From NCBI RefSeq assembly GCF_008271295.1, contig NZ_VTOY01000002.1:248001-312000 (forward strand): a DNA stretch of 64,000 nt, given 5' to 3'. Below are positions 53,380 to 63,083 of this stretch, piece by piece. Under the pieces are notes generated by a model. It ran no database searches and was not told the origin of the DNA. It saw nothing but the letters and a program-made list of their open reading frames with translations. Numbering within the stretch: position 1 is the first letter of the stretch; each line of letters begins with the position of its first letter. Source of the stretch: Pseudoselenomonas ruminis (GTDB taxonomy: Bacteria; Bacillota; Negativicutes; Selenomonadales; Selenomonadaceae). A program made the position numbers and the translations under genes.

Positions 53380-55092
53380 GCGTTTTTTGGCCGTTTCCTT
53401 AACCGACTGAACAGAATTCTTAAAGAAATGAATCTCTTTATGTTCACTGCGCGCAATGTCTGCCTCAAACATCCGGTTCCACGGGAAGGTCACCTGTATC
53501 TCTTCCAGGCTCTTAAACGGCGGCAGATTCTGCTCGGCAAACCGGGCAATCATCTGACTCGTACGGATGCCGACTGCCTTGCGTTTCTCATCAAGACTGC
53601 CGTAGTAGCCCTCCCCACGAAGCCAGCTCAGCTGGCGCTGCACGGTATTGCGTATATTGCTCTGATAGACCCAATCGTCAAGATAACGGGTCAATAACAA
53701 TTCCTCAATATCATTTGGCTGCATATACTTGGTCAACATCCCGGCACCGATGACAAAGCCCGTGCTGTTCGTTGCCGTATTCCAGCCGGCATAAGCCCGG
53801 ATTTTAAAGAGCAGGCCCCGTTTTCGAAGCTCTTCCATCAGTGCATTATCGGCACCATTGGCATAGAGGATATCGGCAATCCCTACGAGATAGCCCTTTT
53901 GCACATAATCTTCAACGAGACCGGCAAAATAAACGGAGCTGTGCCGCGCCGACGCGCTGTCATTTGACGGGTCATTTGCCTCATAAGTCTTGCCCTGGAC
54001 ATCAGTGTTGACCATCAGCACCAAATCAGCCCGCGCCGGGTCAGTAGTTAGCATTCCATTGGCCGCCGCCACCGCCGAACGGATAGAATCGCTGATTTTC
54101 TCATCAGAATAGGCTGGGACCGTAGCAGCCCCCTGCCCCCAATTGTATTTGACATAAACCGAGGGAACTTCCTTATGCGCGATATTCACCGCCCGTGAAA
54201 TCAGCAGCATTCCCATTTCATCAATGCCCGCCATAATCTGGAAACGGGCCGTATCGAGGTCCTGACTCTCTTCAATCAAATGGCGGCTTTCCTTATGAGT
54301 CTGCGAATACGGGGCATTGTCATCCCGGCCCAGAATCAGATAATTAAAGGTATTCTCCCGGGCCATCCGGATGAGCTTTTCATTAATCGAATAATTCTTC
54401 TTCCGGCGGTCCAGCCAGTCCTTGAGGTCCGCTGCAGGAATCAATTTCTGCAGGAAGGCAGACTCTTTCTGCTCCCGCTTCGTCAGTCCCTTTAATTCTT
54501 CCTTGTCCTTGAGTACCGTATAGCGGAAAATATCGGAACCATAGCTCCGATAATAATCCGGTTCCTCACGCCCGGAAGCTTCGCCTGACTTTGGCGTTCG
54601 CATAATCGAACCAAAGACGTAAAGCGGCAGCTTGGGGTAAGCCTGATGAAGCTTGCGGAAGCGCTCGGTACGAGTCAAAAGCTCTGTCTCCGAGCAGCTG
54701 TGCTTTCTGGAACCAACCAGGCTGCCATACAGCATGGAGTCCGAAGAAATCACGGCTGCATCGGCATCGTCAAGGTTATCTTCCAGCCAGCCCCAAAGTT
54801 CCTCCGGATTTCCGAGATTCTGGCGGTCGCCAAGCAATTTGTCCGGTGGTACTACCACCTCAACGCCCAACTTTTGCGCCACCTCAACCGTTTGCTTATT
54901 CGATATTGGCCGGTTGTCATGCGGCACATAGATTATTTTCTGTACGGCAGACGTTTCCTTCTCCTTATGCCGGGCAGAAGCTGCTGGCAGTACCAAAACC
55001 ATCATCAGCAAAACCGCCAGCAACGACAGAATTCGTCGTCTCAACGAATCGCGCTCCCTTCTTTCGTGTTTTCGTTTAGTCCTCCGTTTCAT
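53356..55092 (-). CDS. DUF4127 family exported protein
   Basis: A 578-residue protein of the DUF4127 family. Hallmarks are KIIYVPHDNRPISNKQTVEV at the start of the mature protein, AAVISSDSMLYGSLVGSRKH and YLILGRDDNAPYSQTHKESRH. A signal peptide follows a very basic start (ILSLLAVLLMMVLVLPAASA). ATG 55092 overlaps the upstream gene by 17 bases; TTG 55044, 9 bases after AAGGGAG, may be the true start and would give a normal-length signal. Enzyme activity is unknown. Its last codons form the arm of the opposing terminator. Confidence 0.88.
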   Translation of the reverse strand: MKRRTKRKHERRERDSLRRRILSLLAVLLMMVLVLPAASARHKEKETSAVQKIIYVPHDNRPISNKQTVEVAQKLGVEVVVPPDKLLGDRQNLGNPEELWGWLEDNLDDADAAVISSDSMLYGSLVGSRKHSCSETELLTRTERFRKLHQAYPKLPLYVFGSIMRTPKSGEASGREEPDYYRSYGSDIFRYTVLKDKEELKGLTKREQKESAFLQKLIPAADLKDWLDRRKKNYSINEKLIRMARENTFNYLILGRDDNAPYSQTHKESRHLIEESQDLDTARFQIMAGIDEMGMLLISRAVNIAHKEVPSVYVKYNWGQGAATVPAYSDEKISDSIRSAVAAANGMLTTDPARADLVLMVNTDVQGKTYEANDPSNDSASARHSSVYFAGLVEDYVQKGYLVGIADILYANGADNALMEELRKRGLLFKIRAYAGWNTATNSTGFVIGAGMLTKYMQPNDIEELLLTRYLDDWVYQSNIRNTVQRQLSWLRGEGYYGSLDEKRKAVGIRTSQMIARFAEQNLPPFKSLEEIQVTFPWNRMFEADIARSEHKEIHFFKNSVQSVKETAKKRKKKASLR

Positions 55093-55765
55093 CCGCAACG
55101 AGCTGCATGAGCACGTTCTTCACAGAATCCGGAACATTGAGCTTGGTCTGGAATTCAATCCCGCCCTCTTTGGGCACAGCTCCCTCCACCTCGATGAGGT
55201 CCAACAGGCGGTAGCCTTGAAACTCCGCCTTGCCAAAATCTGAGGCAGCCAGGACTTTGCTGTAATCGATGTTTATCGTATTGCGATGAATATTCACCGG
55301 CAAATCATCCGAAATCTCGATTTTTCCCACCAAACGCTCCGCCATAGACAACGAAATACGCGAAAAAACCCAGGACATCAATCCATGCGAGGGAATATTG
55401 CGCTCCCTGACCTGATAAACCGCATAGGACTTATCACCAGAATGGACAAATTCCTTGATTTCGCCAGACAGTTCAATCTTGCCAACAGAGGTCGTATCCG
55501 TCACGATGTCCATGCGGCCATTCGCGTGTGATACCACCTTGAGCGCCGTTACCCGTCCATTGGCAGGAATCCGTTGTGCAATGGCCTCATTCACCACCTC
55601 ATCGGGGACGAATAGCTTTCCCTGACTGATTTCCTGCAGGGATTCCCGATTCCAGGTATGCTGAATGACTTGAATCACCGGCCCATAATCCTGGACCTTT
55701 TCCTCAAGTTTTGACCAGTCAATTGTTTGCAGCTGTTCCTGCCAGCTGGCGGGTAAATCAATCAT
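55076..55765 (-). CDS. Uncharacterised 229-residue protein
   Basis: A cytoplasmic-looking protein starting MIDLPASWQEQLQTIDWSKL, with GGAGG 9 bases ahead in the end of the DUF2225 gene. Two beta-rich halves follow (VTALKVVSHANGRMDIVTDT and FGKAEFQGYRLLDLIEVEGA). No motif recognised. It lies between DUF2225 and DUF4127 genes in one transcript. Confidence 0.75.
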   Translation of the reverse strand: MIDLPASWQEQLQTIDWSKLEEKVQDYGPVIQVIQHTWNRESLQEISQGKLFVPDEVVNEAIAQRIPANGRVTALKVVSHANGRMDIVTDTTSVGKIELSGEIKEFVHSGDKSYAVYQVRERNIPSHGLMSWVFSRISLSMAERLVGKIEISDDLPVNIHRNTINIDYSKVLAASDFGKAEFQGYRLLDLIEVEGAVPKEGGIEFQTKLNVPDSVKNVLMQLVADETED

Positions 55766-55770
55766 GTTCC

Positions 55771-56460
55771 TTATTCCTCCGAATCGCCGCCCTTGAGCTG
55801 GCGGATATCCTGCCACAAATCGCGGGCGCGTTTATAAATCTGGACTTCGTTGTTGCGGATGTTTTGGTCACCGATGATGCGGGAAATATACTGGGTAGAT
55901 TTCTCATAATCCTTCATGCGGAAATAAATCGCACCAATCAGGTACATGGCCATCGTGTCCGACATGCCATTAATCGGATAACGCTCGGTCATCAGCGATT
56001 TATCGTAGAGTTCCGCCGCCCGTTTGAGCATTTCCATCTCATTTTCTTCGTCTTCGGCGTCGCGATAAATCCAGGCAAGTTCGAGGTAGAGTCCTGCACG
56101 TTTTGCCAGCGGCTGGTCCGTCAATTCGGCATAGAAAATCGCCAGCTTGAACGAGGCTACCGCCTCCGGTATCTTGCGCTCTTCCACAAATTCCAGACCC
56201 AATTTGCGCTTGGACAGGAATTCCTGGATTTTGCGCTTATGAAGTTCCGGAATCGTTCCTAAGAAAGTCTTCTCATCCGCAGCAAAACCGCATTTCTCAC
56301 AAAACCAAATCTTGTAAAAATATGGGTTAAACCGCTGGTAATGAACGCAGAAATCTTCATCCATGCGTTCCATCAGCAGTTTGGACTTCGTCTTTACCAC
56401 GCGCGTCGATTCCCCACAAATCGGACACGTTTTTTCTACTACAAAAGTAAATTCTCCCAT
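55771..56460 (-). CDS. DUF2225 family zinc-binding protein
   Basis: A 229-residue DUF2225 protein. Two CxxC pairs, TCPICGEST and WFCEKCGFAADEKTF, probably bind zinc; the rest is TPR-like helices (AGLYLELAWIYRDAED, MYLIGAIYFRMKDYEKSTQY). Found in many firmicutes, often near sporulation or envelope genes; function unknown. Confidence 0.88.
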   Translation of the reverse strand: MGEFTFVVEKTCPICGESTRVVKTKSKLLMERMDEDFCVHYQRFNPYFYKIWFCEKCGFAADEKTFLGTIPELHKRKIQEFLSKRKLGLEFVEERKIPEAVASFKLAIFYAELTDQPLAKRAGLYLELAWIYRDAEDEENEMEMLKRAAELYDKSLMTERYPINGMSDTMAMYLIGAIYFRMKDYEKSTQYISRIIGDQNIRNNEVQIYKRARDLWQDIRQLKGGDSEE

Positions 56461-56547
56461 AATGTCCCCCTTATACGAATTGATTCCTTTTAGACAATAT
56501 CTTTAGCATACCACACCAATCTGGAAAAATAAATGAAGACTGATGCC

Positions 56548-57765
56548 TCATTCATACCGCAGGGCTTCAATCGGGTCAAGTTTGGCGGCTTTCCGTGCCG
56601 GATAGATGCCAAAGAACAACCCTGTCCCAACGGCAAACACAAACGAAATAACAATCGGTGCTACCGTGATAACCGTCTTGAAATTTCCCACCGTTGCGAT
56701 AATTTGCGATACCGCGCAGCCAACTACAATTCCAATGATACCGCCAATGACACCAATGACCATCGACTCGATGAGGAACTGCGTCATGATGTTCATGAAC
56801 GTAGCCCCCAGCGCCTTGCGGATACCAATTTCCCGCGTGCGCTCGGTCACCGATACCATCATGATGTTCATAATGCCAATGCCGCCAACGAGCAGGGAAA
56901 TTCCCGCAATCGCACCGAGCAGCATCGTCAGCATCGTAGTGGACTGATTGACCGTTTCCATCAGACTGGTAAGATTGCGGACGTTAAAGTCATTCTCCTT
57001 GTCCCCGACCAGATGATGGCGCGTGCGCAAAAGCGTTTCTACCTCCGCCTGAACCTGGTCCATGTATTTCTGGTCACTGACCTGAATGTTGATGGACTGG
57101 ACATAGGTAATGCCGAGCATGCGCTCCTGCGCAGTCGTGATTGGCACATAAATCATATCGTCCTGATCCTGGCCCATCGAGGACTGCCCCTTGGAATCGA
57201 GCAGGCCGATGACCTTATACGGCTGATTGTTGATGCGGATATTCTTGCCCACTGGATTCTCTTTGGCAAATAGATTCGATGCCACCGTCGTTCCGATAAC
57301 CGCCACACGGCTTCGCTTATTCATATCATTAAGCGAGATAAACGAACCGTTGCTGACGGACAAGGATCGGATGGACATAAACTCGGGCGTTACGCCCTGT
57401 ACCGTTGTCTTCCAGTTGTTATTTCCATAAACGACCTGATAAGAACTCGATACCGATGGCGAAACATAATCGATATTTTTTATCTTGTTCTTGATTGCCT
57501 CCGCATCATCGTATTTAAGCGTCTGCATTGAGCCGGCCGCGCCGCGGACACCACCGCGGTTTGACGAACCTGGCGATACAATCAGCATGTTAGAACCCAG
57601 GCTGGCAATCGAACTTGTGACATTGCTGCGCACGCCCATACCGACCGACACCAATGCGATAACCGCACCGACACCGATAATGATGCCCAGCATAGTCAGC
57701 AAACTGCGCATCTTATTGGCATAAAGGGAAGTAAGCGCCATCTGGAAGCTTTCACTAAACAACAT
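56548..57765 (-). CDS. macB: MacB-type ABC transporter permease
   Basis: A 405-residue FtsX/MacB permease: an N-terminal helix (LLTMLGIIIGVGAVIALVSVG), a large periplasmic domain (IVSPGSSNRGG, YQVVYGNNNWKTTVQGV) and three C-terminal helices with REIGIRKALGATFMNIMTQFL, the FtsX coupling motif. The ATPase is on a separate gene, unlike E. coli MacB. ATG 57765 overlaps the ATPase gene end; GTG 57792 is an alternative. Confidence 0.92.
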   Translation of the reverse strand: MLFSESFQMALTSLYANKMRSLLTMLGIIIGVGAVIALVSVGMGVRSNVTSSIASLGSNMLIVSPGSSNRGGVRGAAGSMQTLKYDDAEAIKNKIKNIDYVSPSVSSSYQVVYGNNNWKTTVQGVTPEFMSIRSLSVSNGSFISLNDMNKRSRVAVIGTTVASNLFAKENPVGKNIRINNQPYKVIGLLDSKGQSSMGQDQDDMIYVPITTAQERMLGITYVQSINIQVSDQKYMDQVQAEVETLLRTRHHLVGDKENDFNVRNLTSLMETVNQSTTMLTMLLGAIAGISLLVGGIGIMNIMMVSVTERTREIGIRKALGATFMNIMTQFLIESMVIGVIGGIIGIVVGCAVSQIIATVGNFKTVITVAPIVISFVFAVGTGLFFGIYPARKAAKLDPIEALRYE

Positions 57766-58477
57766 CCATGACCACACCCTTTCCCTCGTCACGGGTTATT
57801 TTGCCATCGCGCACCAAAAGCTGACGGCTCGCACAGGCGGCAATTTCCGGTTCATGCGTAACCAGGATTATCGTGCGCCCCTTTTCGTGCATCGTCTCAA
57901 AGATTTCCATTATTTCCTTCGTCGACTTCGTATCCAGATTACCGGTCGGTTCATCGGCCATAATGATATGCGGGTCGTTGACGAGCGCCCGGGCAATAGC
58001 CACGCGCTGGCGCTGGCCGCCGGACAATTCATTAGGCTGATGGTCGGCACGGTCCCCAAGACCTACTGCCTCCAGATAGTATCGGGCCCGCTCCAGCCGC
58101 TCTTTGCGCCCCACGCCTGCATAGACAAGTGGCAGGGCGACATTTTCGAGGGCTGAGATGCGCGAGAGCAGATTGAAGTTCTGGAAGACGAAGCCGATTT
58201 TCCGATTGCGCGTAATGGCCAGCTTATCATCACTGAGGCCGGCCACTTCCTCACCATCAAGCTTGTATGAGCCCTCCGACGGCCGGTCGAGACAACCGAG
58301 GATATTCATAAGGGTCGACTTGCCCGACCCCGACGGCCCCATCAAGGCGGCAAATTCGCCTTGATAAATATTGGTCGTGATACCATCGAGGGCTGCGAGC
58401 TCCTCGCCACCGATATGATAAATTTTCCGGATGCCGGAAAGCTGTATGGTCGGATAACGATTTTCCTTTTTTTCCAT
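57755..58477 (-). CDS. MacB-type ABC transporter ATPase
   Basis: A 240-residue ATPase of the LolD/MacB branch: LMGPSGSGKSTLMNILGCLD (Walker A), LSGGQRQRVAIARALVNDP (signature), IIMADEPTGNLDTKS (Walker B) and the H-loop VTHEP. It powers the tripartite exporter with the permease downstream. Confidence 0.95.
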   Translation of the reverse strand: MEKKENRYPTIQLSGIRKIYHIGGEELAALDGITTNIYQGEFAALMGPSGSGKSTLMNILGCLDRPSEGSYKLDGEEVAGLSDDKLAITRNRKIGFVFQNFNLLSRISALENVALPLVYAGVGRKERLERARYYLEAVGLGDRADHQPNELSGGQRQRVAIARALVNDPHIIMADEPTGNLDTKSTKEIMEIFETMHEKGRTIILVTHEPEIAACASRQLLVRDGKITRDEGKGVVMDVV

Positions 58478-58499
58478 AGTTTACCCTGCTTTCCTCACC

Positions 58500-59630
58500 T
58501 TACATCGGCGGTGGACCGCCCTGATTCTTTTTGCTGCTTGTTTTGGCTGCAGACGTTTTGGCCGTATACGTATTTACGACCTGCTCGCCTTCTGAAAGCC
58601 CGGAAATAATCTCCACGTATTCATCGCTGTAAATGCCGGTCTCCACATAGCGGTTTTCCTGCGTCCCGTCTGGATTCTTGACGATAACATAGGAACCATT
58701 CGCATCCGTCTTGAGCGTCGAAATAGGCACAGCCAAGGCATCCGGCTTTTCCGCCGTATTGATTTCAACACGAGCCGTCATCGCTGGCAGCAATTCGTTA
58801 TCGGGGTCATCAACATCAAGCGTCACATAATAGTAGATGACGCTGGCCGACGTCGACGACGAACTCGACGAAGAAGAAGTATCCCAGCTATTGCTCGTAT
58901 CCGTCTGCGAGATATTCGTAACGCGGGCCGTAAAGGTCTTGCCGGTATAGCTGTCCACCGTAAAGGTAGCCGTCTGGCCTACCTTTACACTGCCGATATC
59001 CGTCTCATCGACCTTAGCCTGAATCTGTTTCGTTGACAAATCGGCAATGCGCATGATGACAGTCGGACTGCTCGTCCCCTGTACCGCCATCGTACCCGGC
59101 GTCTTGGGCTCACCAATGACTACGCCCGACATCGGTGCCGTAATCGTCATCTCATTCATGTCCGACTGCGCTTCTGAAAGAGATGACACCGCCGTCTCAT
59201 AATTCATCTGTGCATCCTCTAACTCCGCCTGTGTATTGGCACCGATGCTGTAGAGATAGCTGACACGGTCGTATTTCGCCTTCGTATTCGTCACCTTAAT
59301 CTGCGCCTGGTCGCGTTTGGCTTCGTAGTCTTTGCCCTCCAGCGTAGCCACCGTCTGTCCGGCCGTAACCGTATCATTTTCCTTTACCAGTACGCTCTTG
59401 ATACGTGCCGTGACCTTGGAACTTACCTCAACCGAATTTACCGGACGAATTGTTCCTGTCGCCGATACCGTCGATTTCATGTCCATGCGGATGACATCCG
59501 TCGTTTCCACCGCCGCGGCTTTTTTCGCCTGCTGCTGCCCTTGATAATATTTCCAGCCGCCAAAGGCTGCTGCCGCCAAAACCAGGACAGCTATTCCGGT
59601 CTTGACCTTCCAATCGAATCTAAGCTTCAT
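58500..59630 (-). CDS. macA: MacA-like periplasmic adaptor (HlyD/RND family)
   Basis: A 376-residue membrane-fusion protein: N-terminal anchor (TGIAVLVLAAAAFGGWKYY), beta-barrel and lipoyl halves (VSATGTIRPVNSVEVSSKVT, ITAPMSGVVIGEPKTPG), a coiled hairpin (AQIKVTNTKAKYDRVSYLYS) and a Ser-rich insert (SWDTSSSSSSSSTSASV). It overlaps tolC by 4 bases. It bridges the pump to TolC. Confidence 0.93.
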   Translation of the reverse strand: MKLRFDWKVKTGIAVLVLAAAAFGGWKYYQGQQQAKKAAAVETTDVIRMDMKSTVSATGTIRPVNSVEVSSKVTARIKSVLVKENDTVTAGQTVATLEGKDYEAKRDQAQIKVTNTKAKYDRVSYLYSIGANTQAELEDAQMNYETAVSSLSEAQSDMNEMTITAPMSGVVIGEPKTPGTMAVQGTSSPTVIMRIADLSTKQIQAKVDETDIGSVKVGQTATFTVDSYTGKTFTARVTNISQTDTSNSWDTSSSSSSSSTSASVIYYYVTLDVDDPDNELLPAMTARVEINTAEKPDALAVPISTLKTDANGSYVIVKNPDGTQENRYVETGIYSDEYVEIISGLSEGEQVVNTYTAKTSAAKTSSKKNQGGPPPM

Positions 59631-61060
59631 TTCGTTTCTCCATCTCTTTCTGCCTGCTTCTGCTCTGCGGCCCGCAATGCCTCTGCCGTATCGCCAGCGC
59701 GTTCCGCTATGGACGACTGCGAAAGCGTCGCATCGACATCGTTTTCCAGATCACCAGCCGCCGCGGTTTCACTGGCATTCAAACCAATCCCCATCGCATT
59801 TTCTACCGTTGCCTTATAGCGCGCATAATCATACTGCGCACTGATCTGATTCAGCCGTGCTGTGGACAGCGCCTCCTGCGCATCGATGATATCGAGCATC
59901 AGGCCTTCGCCTGCACGGTATTTCTCCCTGGCGATATAGTAATCCTGCTCGGCCTGATTGACGGCATCCTTCGTAGAATTAAACCGTTTTTCCGCCTCGC
60001 GCATGCTATAGTATGCCTGACGGACCGAAAGGTCAATATCTTCCTTATCCTTCAGCAAATTGAGCCGGGCGATATCGTAATCCGTTTTGGCCGATTTCAC
60101 CTCTGCCCGGGTGAGACCGCCATCAAAGATATTCCACGACAGGCCGACCCCCGCCGAAGCCCCATGACTCGACGAACTCGACGGCTTGTATTTTTCCGTC
60201 TGGTCGAGCCCCAGGCTGACCTTTAGCGATGGCAGATAGCCTGCCTTGGCGGCCTTTATCGCCTGCTCCTGCTGTTCGAGCTTATACTGGTCAACCAGCA
60301 AGTCCTTGCGGTTTTTATAAGCGTAATCGATGCAGTCATTCATATCGATGCCAAACACATCATAGGAAAAATCCGACGTGAGGTTCAGTGGTTCCGTGCG
60401 GTCCATATTCATGTAATTGCGCAGCGTCGCCAAATCGACCTCATAATTGTTCTCAGCCTTGATGAGATTCTGCTGGGCATTGCTGAGCTCTACCGAAGAG
60501 CGGATTACATCAATCCGCGCCTTAGCACCAGCGGAATAAAGCTGATTGACATTGTTGTAATGTTCCTTGTACTTGTCGACAGTCTCCTGACGGACACCTA
60601 CTGTTTTCTTCGCTTCGAGCGCATTATAATACGCCTTGATTACATTGAGTTTAAGATTTTCGCGTTCGCGTTCCGTCTGCAAATCGGCCGACTGCACGCC
60701 AATTTTCGCCTGTTTAATCGTTGCCTGATTTTTCCCCCCGGAATAAATCGGAATAGAAACCGTTGCCGCTAATTTTCCCGACGCATCCGTTGCACCCGAA
60801 TCCTTCTTTTCCGCATTGAGTTCACCAGTAACAGCAGGAGCAACACCATTCTGGATCTTGGCCTTTTCCAGCTTATATTTAGCAGAATCCTCGCCCTTCT
60901 GCGTGACCTTTAGTCCCGTATTCTCAGCCAATGCCCGATTGATAGCATCCTGAAGCGAAACATCTGCCGCATAAGCTGCCGGCGTCATCATAAACATAGC
61001 ACCGGCCAAGGCCAGTGCCAGGTGGTTCTTTTTATTTTTCATGATGCGGTGATAATTCAT
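59627..61060 (-). CDS. tolC: TolC family outer-membrane efflux protein
   Basis: A 477-residue protein with signal peptide (LALALAGAMFMMTPAAYA) and the two-fold helical repeat of TolC: NGVAPAVTGELNAEKKDSGA near strand 1, KAGYLPSLKVSLGLDQTEKY in the second repeat. AGGAGG lies 9 bases before ATG 61060. It heads the operon tolC-macA-ATPase-permease, giving a full envelope-spanning exporter. Confidence 0.92.
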   Translation of the reverse strand: MNYHRIMKNKKNHLALALAGAMFMMTPAAYAADVSLQDAINRALAENTGLKVTQKGEDSAKYKLEKAKIQNGVAPAVTGELNAEKKDSGATDASGKLAATVSIPIYSGGKNQATIKQAKIGVQSADLQTERERENLKLNVIKAYYNALEAKKTVGVRQETVDKYKEHYNNVNQLYSAGAKARIDVIRSSVELSNAQQNLIKAENNYEVDLATLRNYMNMDRTEPLNLTSDFSYDVFGIDMNDCIDYAYKNRKDLLVDQYKLEQQEQAIKAAKAGYLPSLKVSLGLDQTEKYKPSSSSSHGASAGVGLSWNIFDGGLTRAEVKSAKTDYDIARLNLLKDKEDIDLSVRQAYYSMREAEKRFNSTKDAVNQAEQDYYIAREKYRAGEGLMLDIIDAQEALSTARLNQISAQYDYARYKATVENAMGIGLNASETAAAGDLENDVDATLSQSSIAERAGDTAEALRAAEQKQAERDGETK

Positions 61061-61145
61061 GAAGGTTTTCCTCCTACAGGTTCATCTAAAAAAGTCTACT
61101 CTCTCTATTCTATACTTTACTACAAATTCCTCCAACTGTCTGAAC

Positions 61146-61172
61146 CTATTTTATCAGATTATGATAAAATAG
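61146..61172. promoter_or_regulatory. 11-bp perfect inverted repeat between tolC and recQ
   Basis: CTATTTTATCA (61146-61156) and TGATAAAATAG (61162-61172) flank 5 bases in the divergent intergenic region. It is the right size and place for a TetR/MarR-type operator controlling the exporter, recQ, or both. Confidence 0.5.
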
Positions 61173-61231
61173 AATAGTTGCGTAAACATAAAGAAACGTT
61201 AAGAAAAACATTAAGATAGGAGCCATTTTTC

Positions 61232-63013
61232 ATGGATAACCCATATTTTGACCAGGCACTGGAACTGTTGCGCCGCTTCTACGGCTATCGCAGCTTCCGC
61301 CCGGCACAGGAGCCAATAATAAACAGCCTGCTTTCCGGCAAAGACACCGTTGCCATCATGCCAACCGGTGCTGGCAAAAGCATCTGTTTCCAGATTCCCG
61401 CCATGATTTTTCCAGGGCTGACCCTGGTCATCTCTCCGTTGATTTCCCTGATGAAAGACCAGGTTGATGCCCTTGCCGAACAGGGCATCCCCGCCACCTA
61501 TATCAATAGTACACTGTCACTAGCCGAATCCGACGCACGCCTCAACGCGATTGCCGCAGGGCAGTACAAGCTGGTCTACGTCGCCCCGGAGCGGCTCGAT
61601 ACCAGTTACTTCCAGTACATTCTCGAGCACCAGCCCATCTCCATGGTAGCCGTCGACGAAGCTCACTGCCTGTCACAATGGGGGCATGATTTCCGCCCGA
61701 GCTACCGTCAGATCGCACCATTTATCGCCGGACTCCCGCACCGCCCGCTCGTAGCCGCCTTTACCGCCACGGCGACACCGGAAGTAAAAGACGACATCAT
61801 AAAACTGCTGAACTTAAGCGACCCGCAGATTCACATCACGGGCTTTGACCGTCCCAATCTCTACTTCGAAGTCCGCCGCGGCGAAGACAAAAAGAAATTC
61901 ATCGTCAGCTATGTCAAAAACCATCCGGACGAATCCGGCATCATCTATGCCGCCACCCGCAAAGAAGTCGATAAAGTCTACGAACTTTTGAAGAAAAAGA
62001 AACTTGCCGTCGGCCGCTATCATGCCGGTCTTACCGAAAAACAGCGCACCAAGGCACAGGATGATTTCCTCTACGATAACGTTCAGGTCATCGTGGCCAC
62101 CAACGCCTTCGGCATGGGAATCGACAAAAGCAACGTCCGCTACGTCATCCACTACAACATGCCCAAAAACATCGAAGCCTACTATCAGGAAGCAGGCCGC
62201 GCCGGGCGCGATGGCGAACCGGGCACCTGCATCCTGCTCTTTTCCCCGCAGGACCCCATGACGCAAAAATACCTCATCGATGTATCGGTAGAAGACCCGC
62301 AGCGCAAAGCCCACAATCTCGGCCGCCTGCAGAAAATGGTCGACTACTGTCATACCCCGGAATGCCTGCGCCATTTCATCATCCATTATTTCGGCGATAA
62401 CACCGCCCCCGAAACCTGCGGCAACTGTGGCAACTGCAAAGCCGGTCTTGAGCGCGTTGACGTCACCATCGACGCCCAAAAGGTTTTCTCGTGCATCTAC
62501 CGCATGCGCGAACGCTTCGGGCTGACGCTGGTCGCTCAGGTTCTCAAAGGTTCCAACGATAAACGCGTCAAACAGTTCCATTTTGAAGAACTCTCCACCT
62601 ATGGTCTCATGAAAGAACGCAGCCTTGCCGATATAAAACTTCTTATTCAGCGCTTTATCGCCACCGACTATCTGGCCCTTACCGAAAGCCAGTATCCAGT
62701 ACTCACCTTACAGCCCAGCGCCTATGCCGTGCTCAAAGGACAGGAAAAAGTCTATCAGGCCGTGCCGAAACCAGAACAGGAAAAAGAACCGGCTGCTCCG
62801 GAACTCTTTGATTACCTCCGCGCCCTGCGCAAAGAAATTGCCGCCCGTGACCACATCCCGCCATACGTGGTATTCTCCGATGCCACCCTGCGCGACATGT
62901 GCCGCGTCCAGCCCGAAACACTCGACGAAATGCTAAGCGTAAAAGGCATCGGCGAATTAAAGCTGGAAAAATACGGCGAAGCTTTCCTGGAATGTATTCG
63001 TGAACATCGGTAA
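61232..63013 (+). CDS. recQ: ATP-dependent DNA helicase RecQ
   Basis: A 593-residue helicase. AIMPTGAGKSICFQIPA is Walker A, AVDEAHCLSQWGHDFRPSY the DEAH box and RecQ loop, ATNAFGMGIDKSNVR motif V and YYQEAGRAGRDGEPG motif VI. CHTPECLRHFIIHYFG with CGNCGNC is the zinc-binding RQC domain; an HRDC domain ends the protein (ELFDYLRALRKEIAARDHI). AGGAG lies 9 bases before ATG. Confidence 0.97.
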   Translation: MDNPYFDQALELLRRFYGYRSFRPAQEPIINSLLSGKDTVAIMPTGAGKSICFQIPAMIFPGLTLVISPLISLMKDQVDALAEQGIPATYINSTLSLAESDARLNAIAAGQYKLVYVAPERLDTSYFQYILEHQPISMVAVDEAHCLSQWGHDFRPSYRQIAPFIAGLPHRPLVAAFTATATPEVKDDIIKLLNLSDPQIHITGFDRPNLYFEVRRGEDKKKFIVSYVKNHPDESGIIYAATRKEVDKVYELLKKKKLAVGRYHAGLTEKQRTKAQDDFLYDNVQVIVATNAFGMGIDKSNVRYVIHYNMPKNIEAYYQEAGRAGRDGEPGTCILLFSPQDPMTQKYLIDVSVEDPQRKAHNLGRLQKMVDYCHTPECLRHFIIHYFGDNTAPETCGNCGNCKAGLERVDVTIDAQKVFSCIYRMRERFGLTLVAQVLKGSNDKRVKQFHFEELSTYGLMKERSLADIKLLIQRFIATDYLALTESQYPVLTLQPSAYAVLKGQEKVYQAVPKPEQEKEPAAPELFDYLRALRKEIAARDHIPPYVVFSDATLRDMCRVQPETLDEMLSVKGIGELKLEKYGEAFLECIREHR

Positions 63014-63026
63014 TACTGTAATTAAA

Positions 63027-63062
63027 AAGGACCGCTGACTCTCTTTTGAGTCAACGGTCCTT
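63027..63062. terminator. Terminator between recQ and the S41 protease gene
   Basis: Stem AAGGACCG-C-TGACTC (63027-63041) with GAGTCA-A-CGGTCCTT (63048-63062), one mismatch, 6-base loop. Both flanks are AT-rich; it serves the two convergent genes. Confidence 0.85.
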
Positions 63063-63083
63063 CTCATTCTCAGCACTGCTGTT

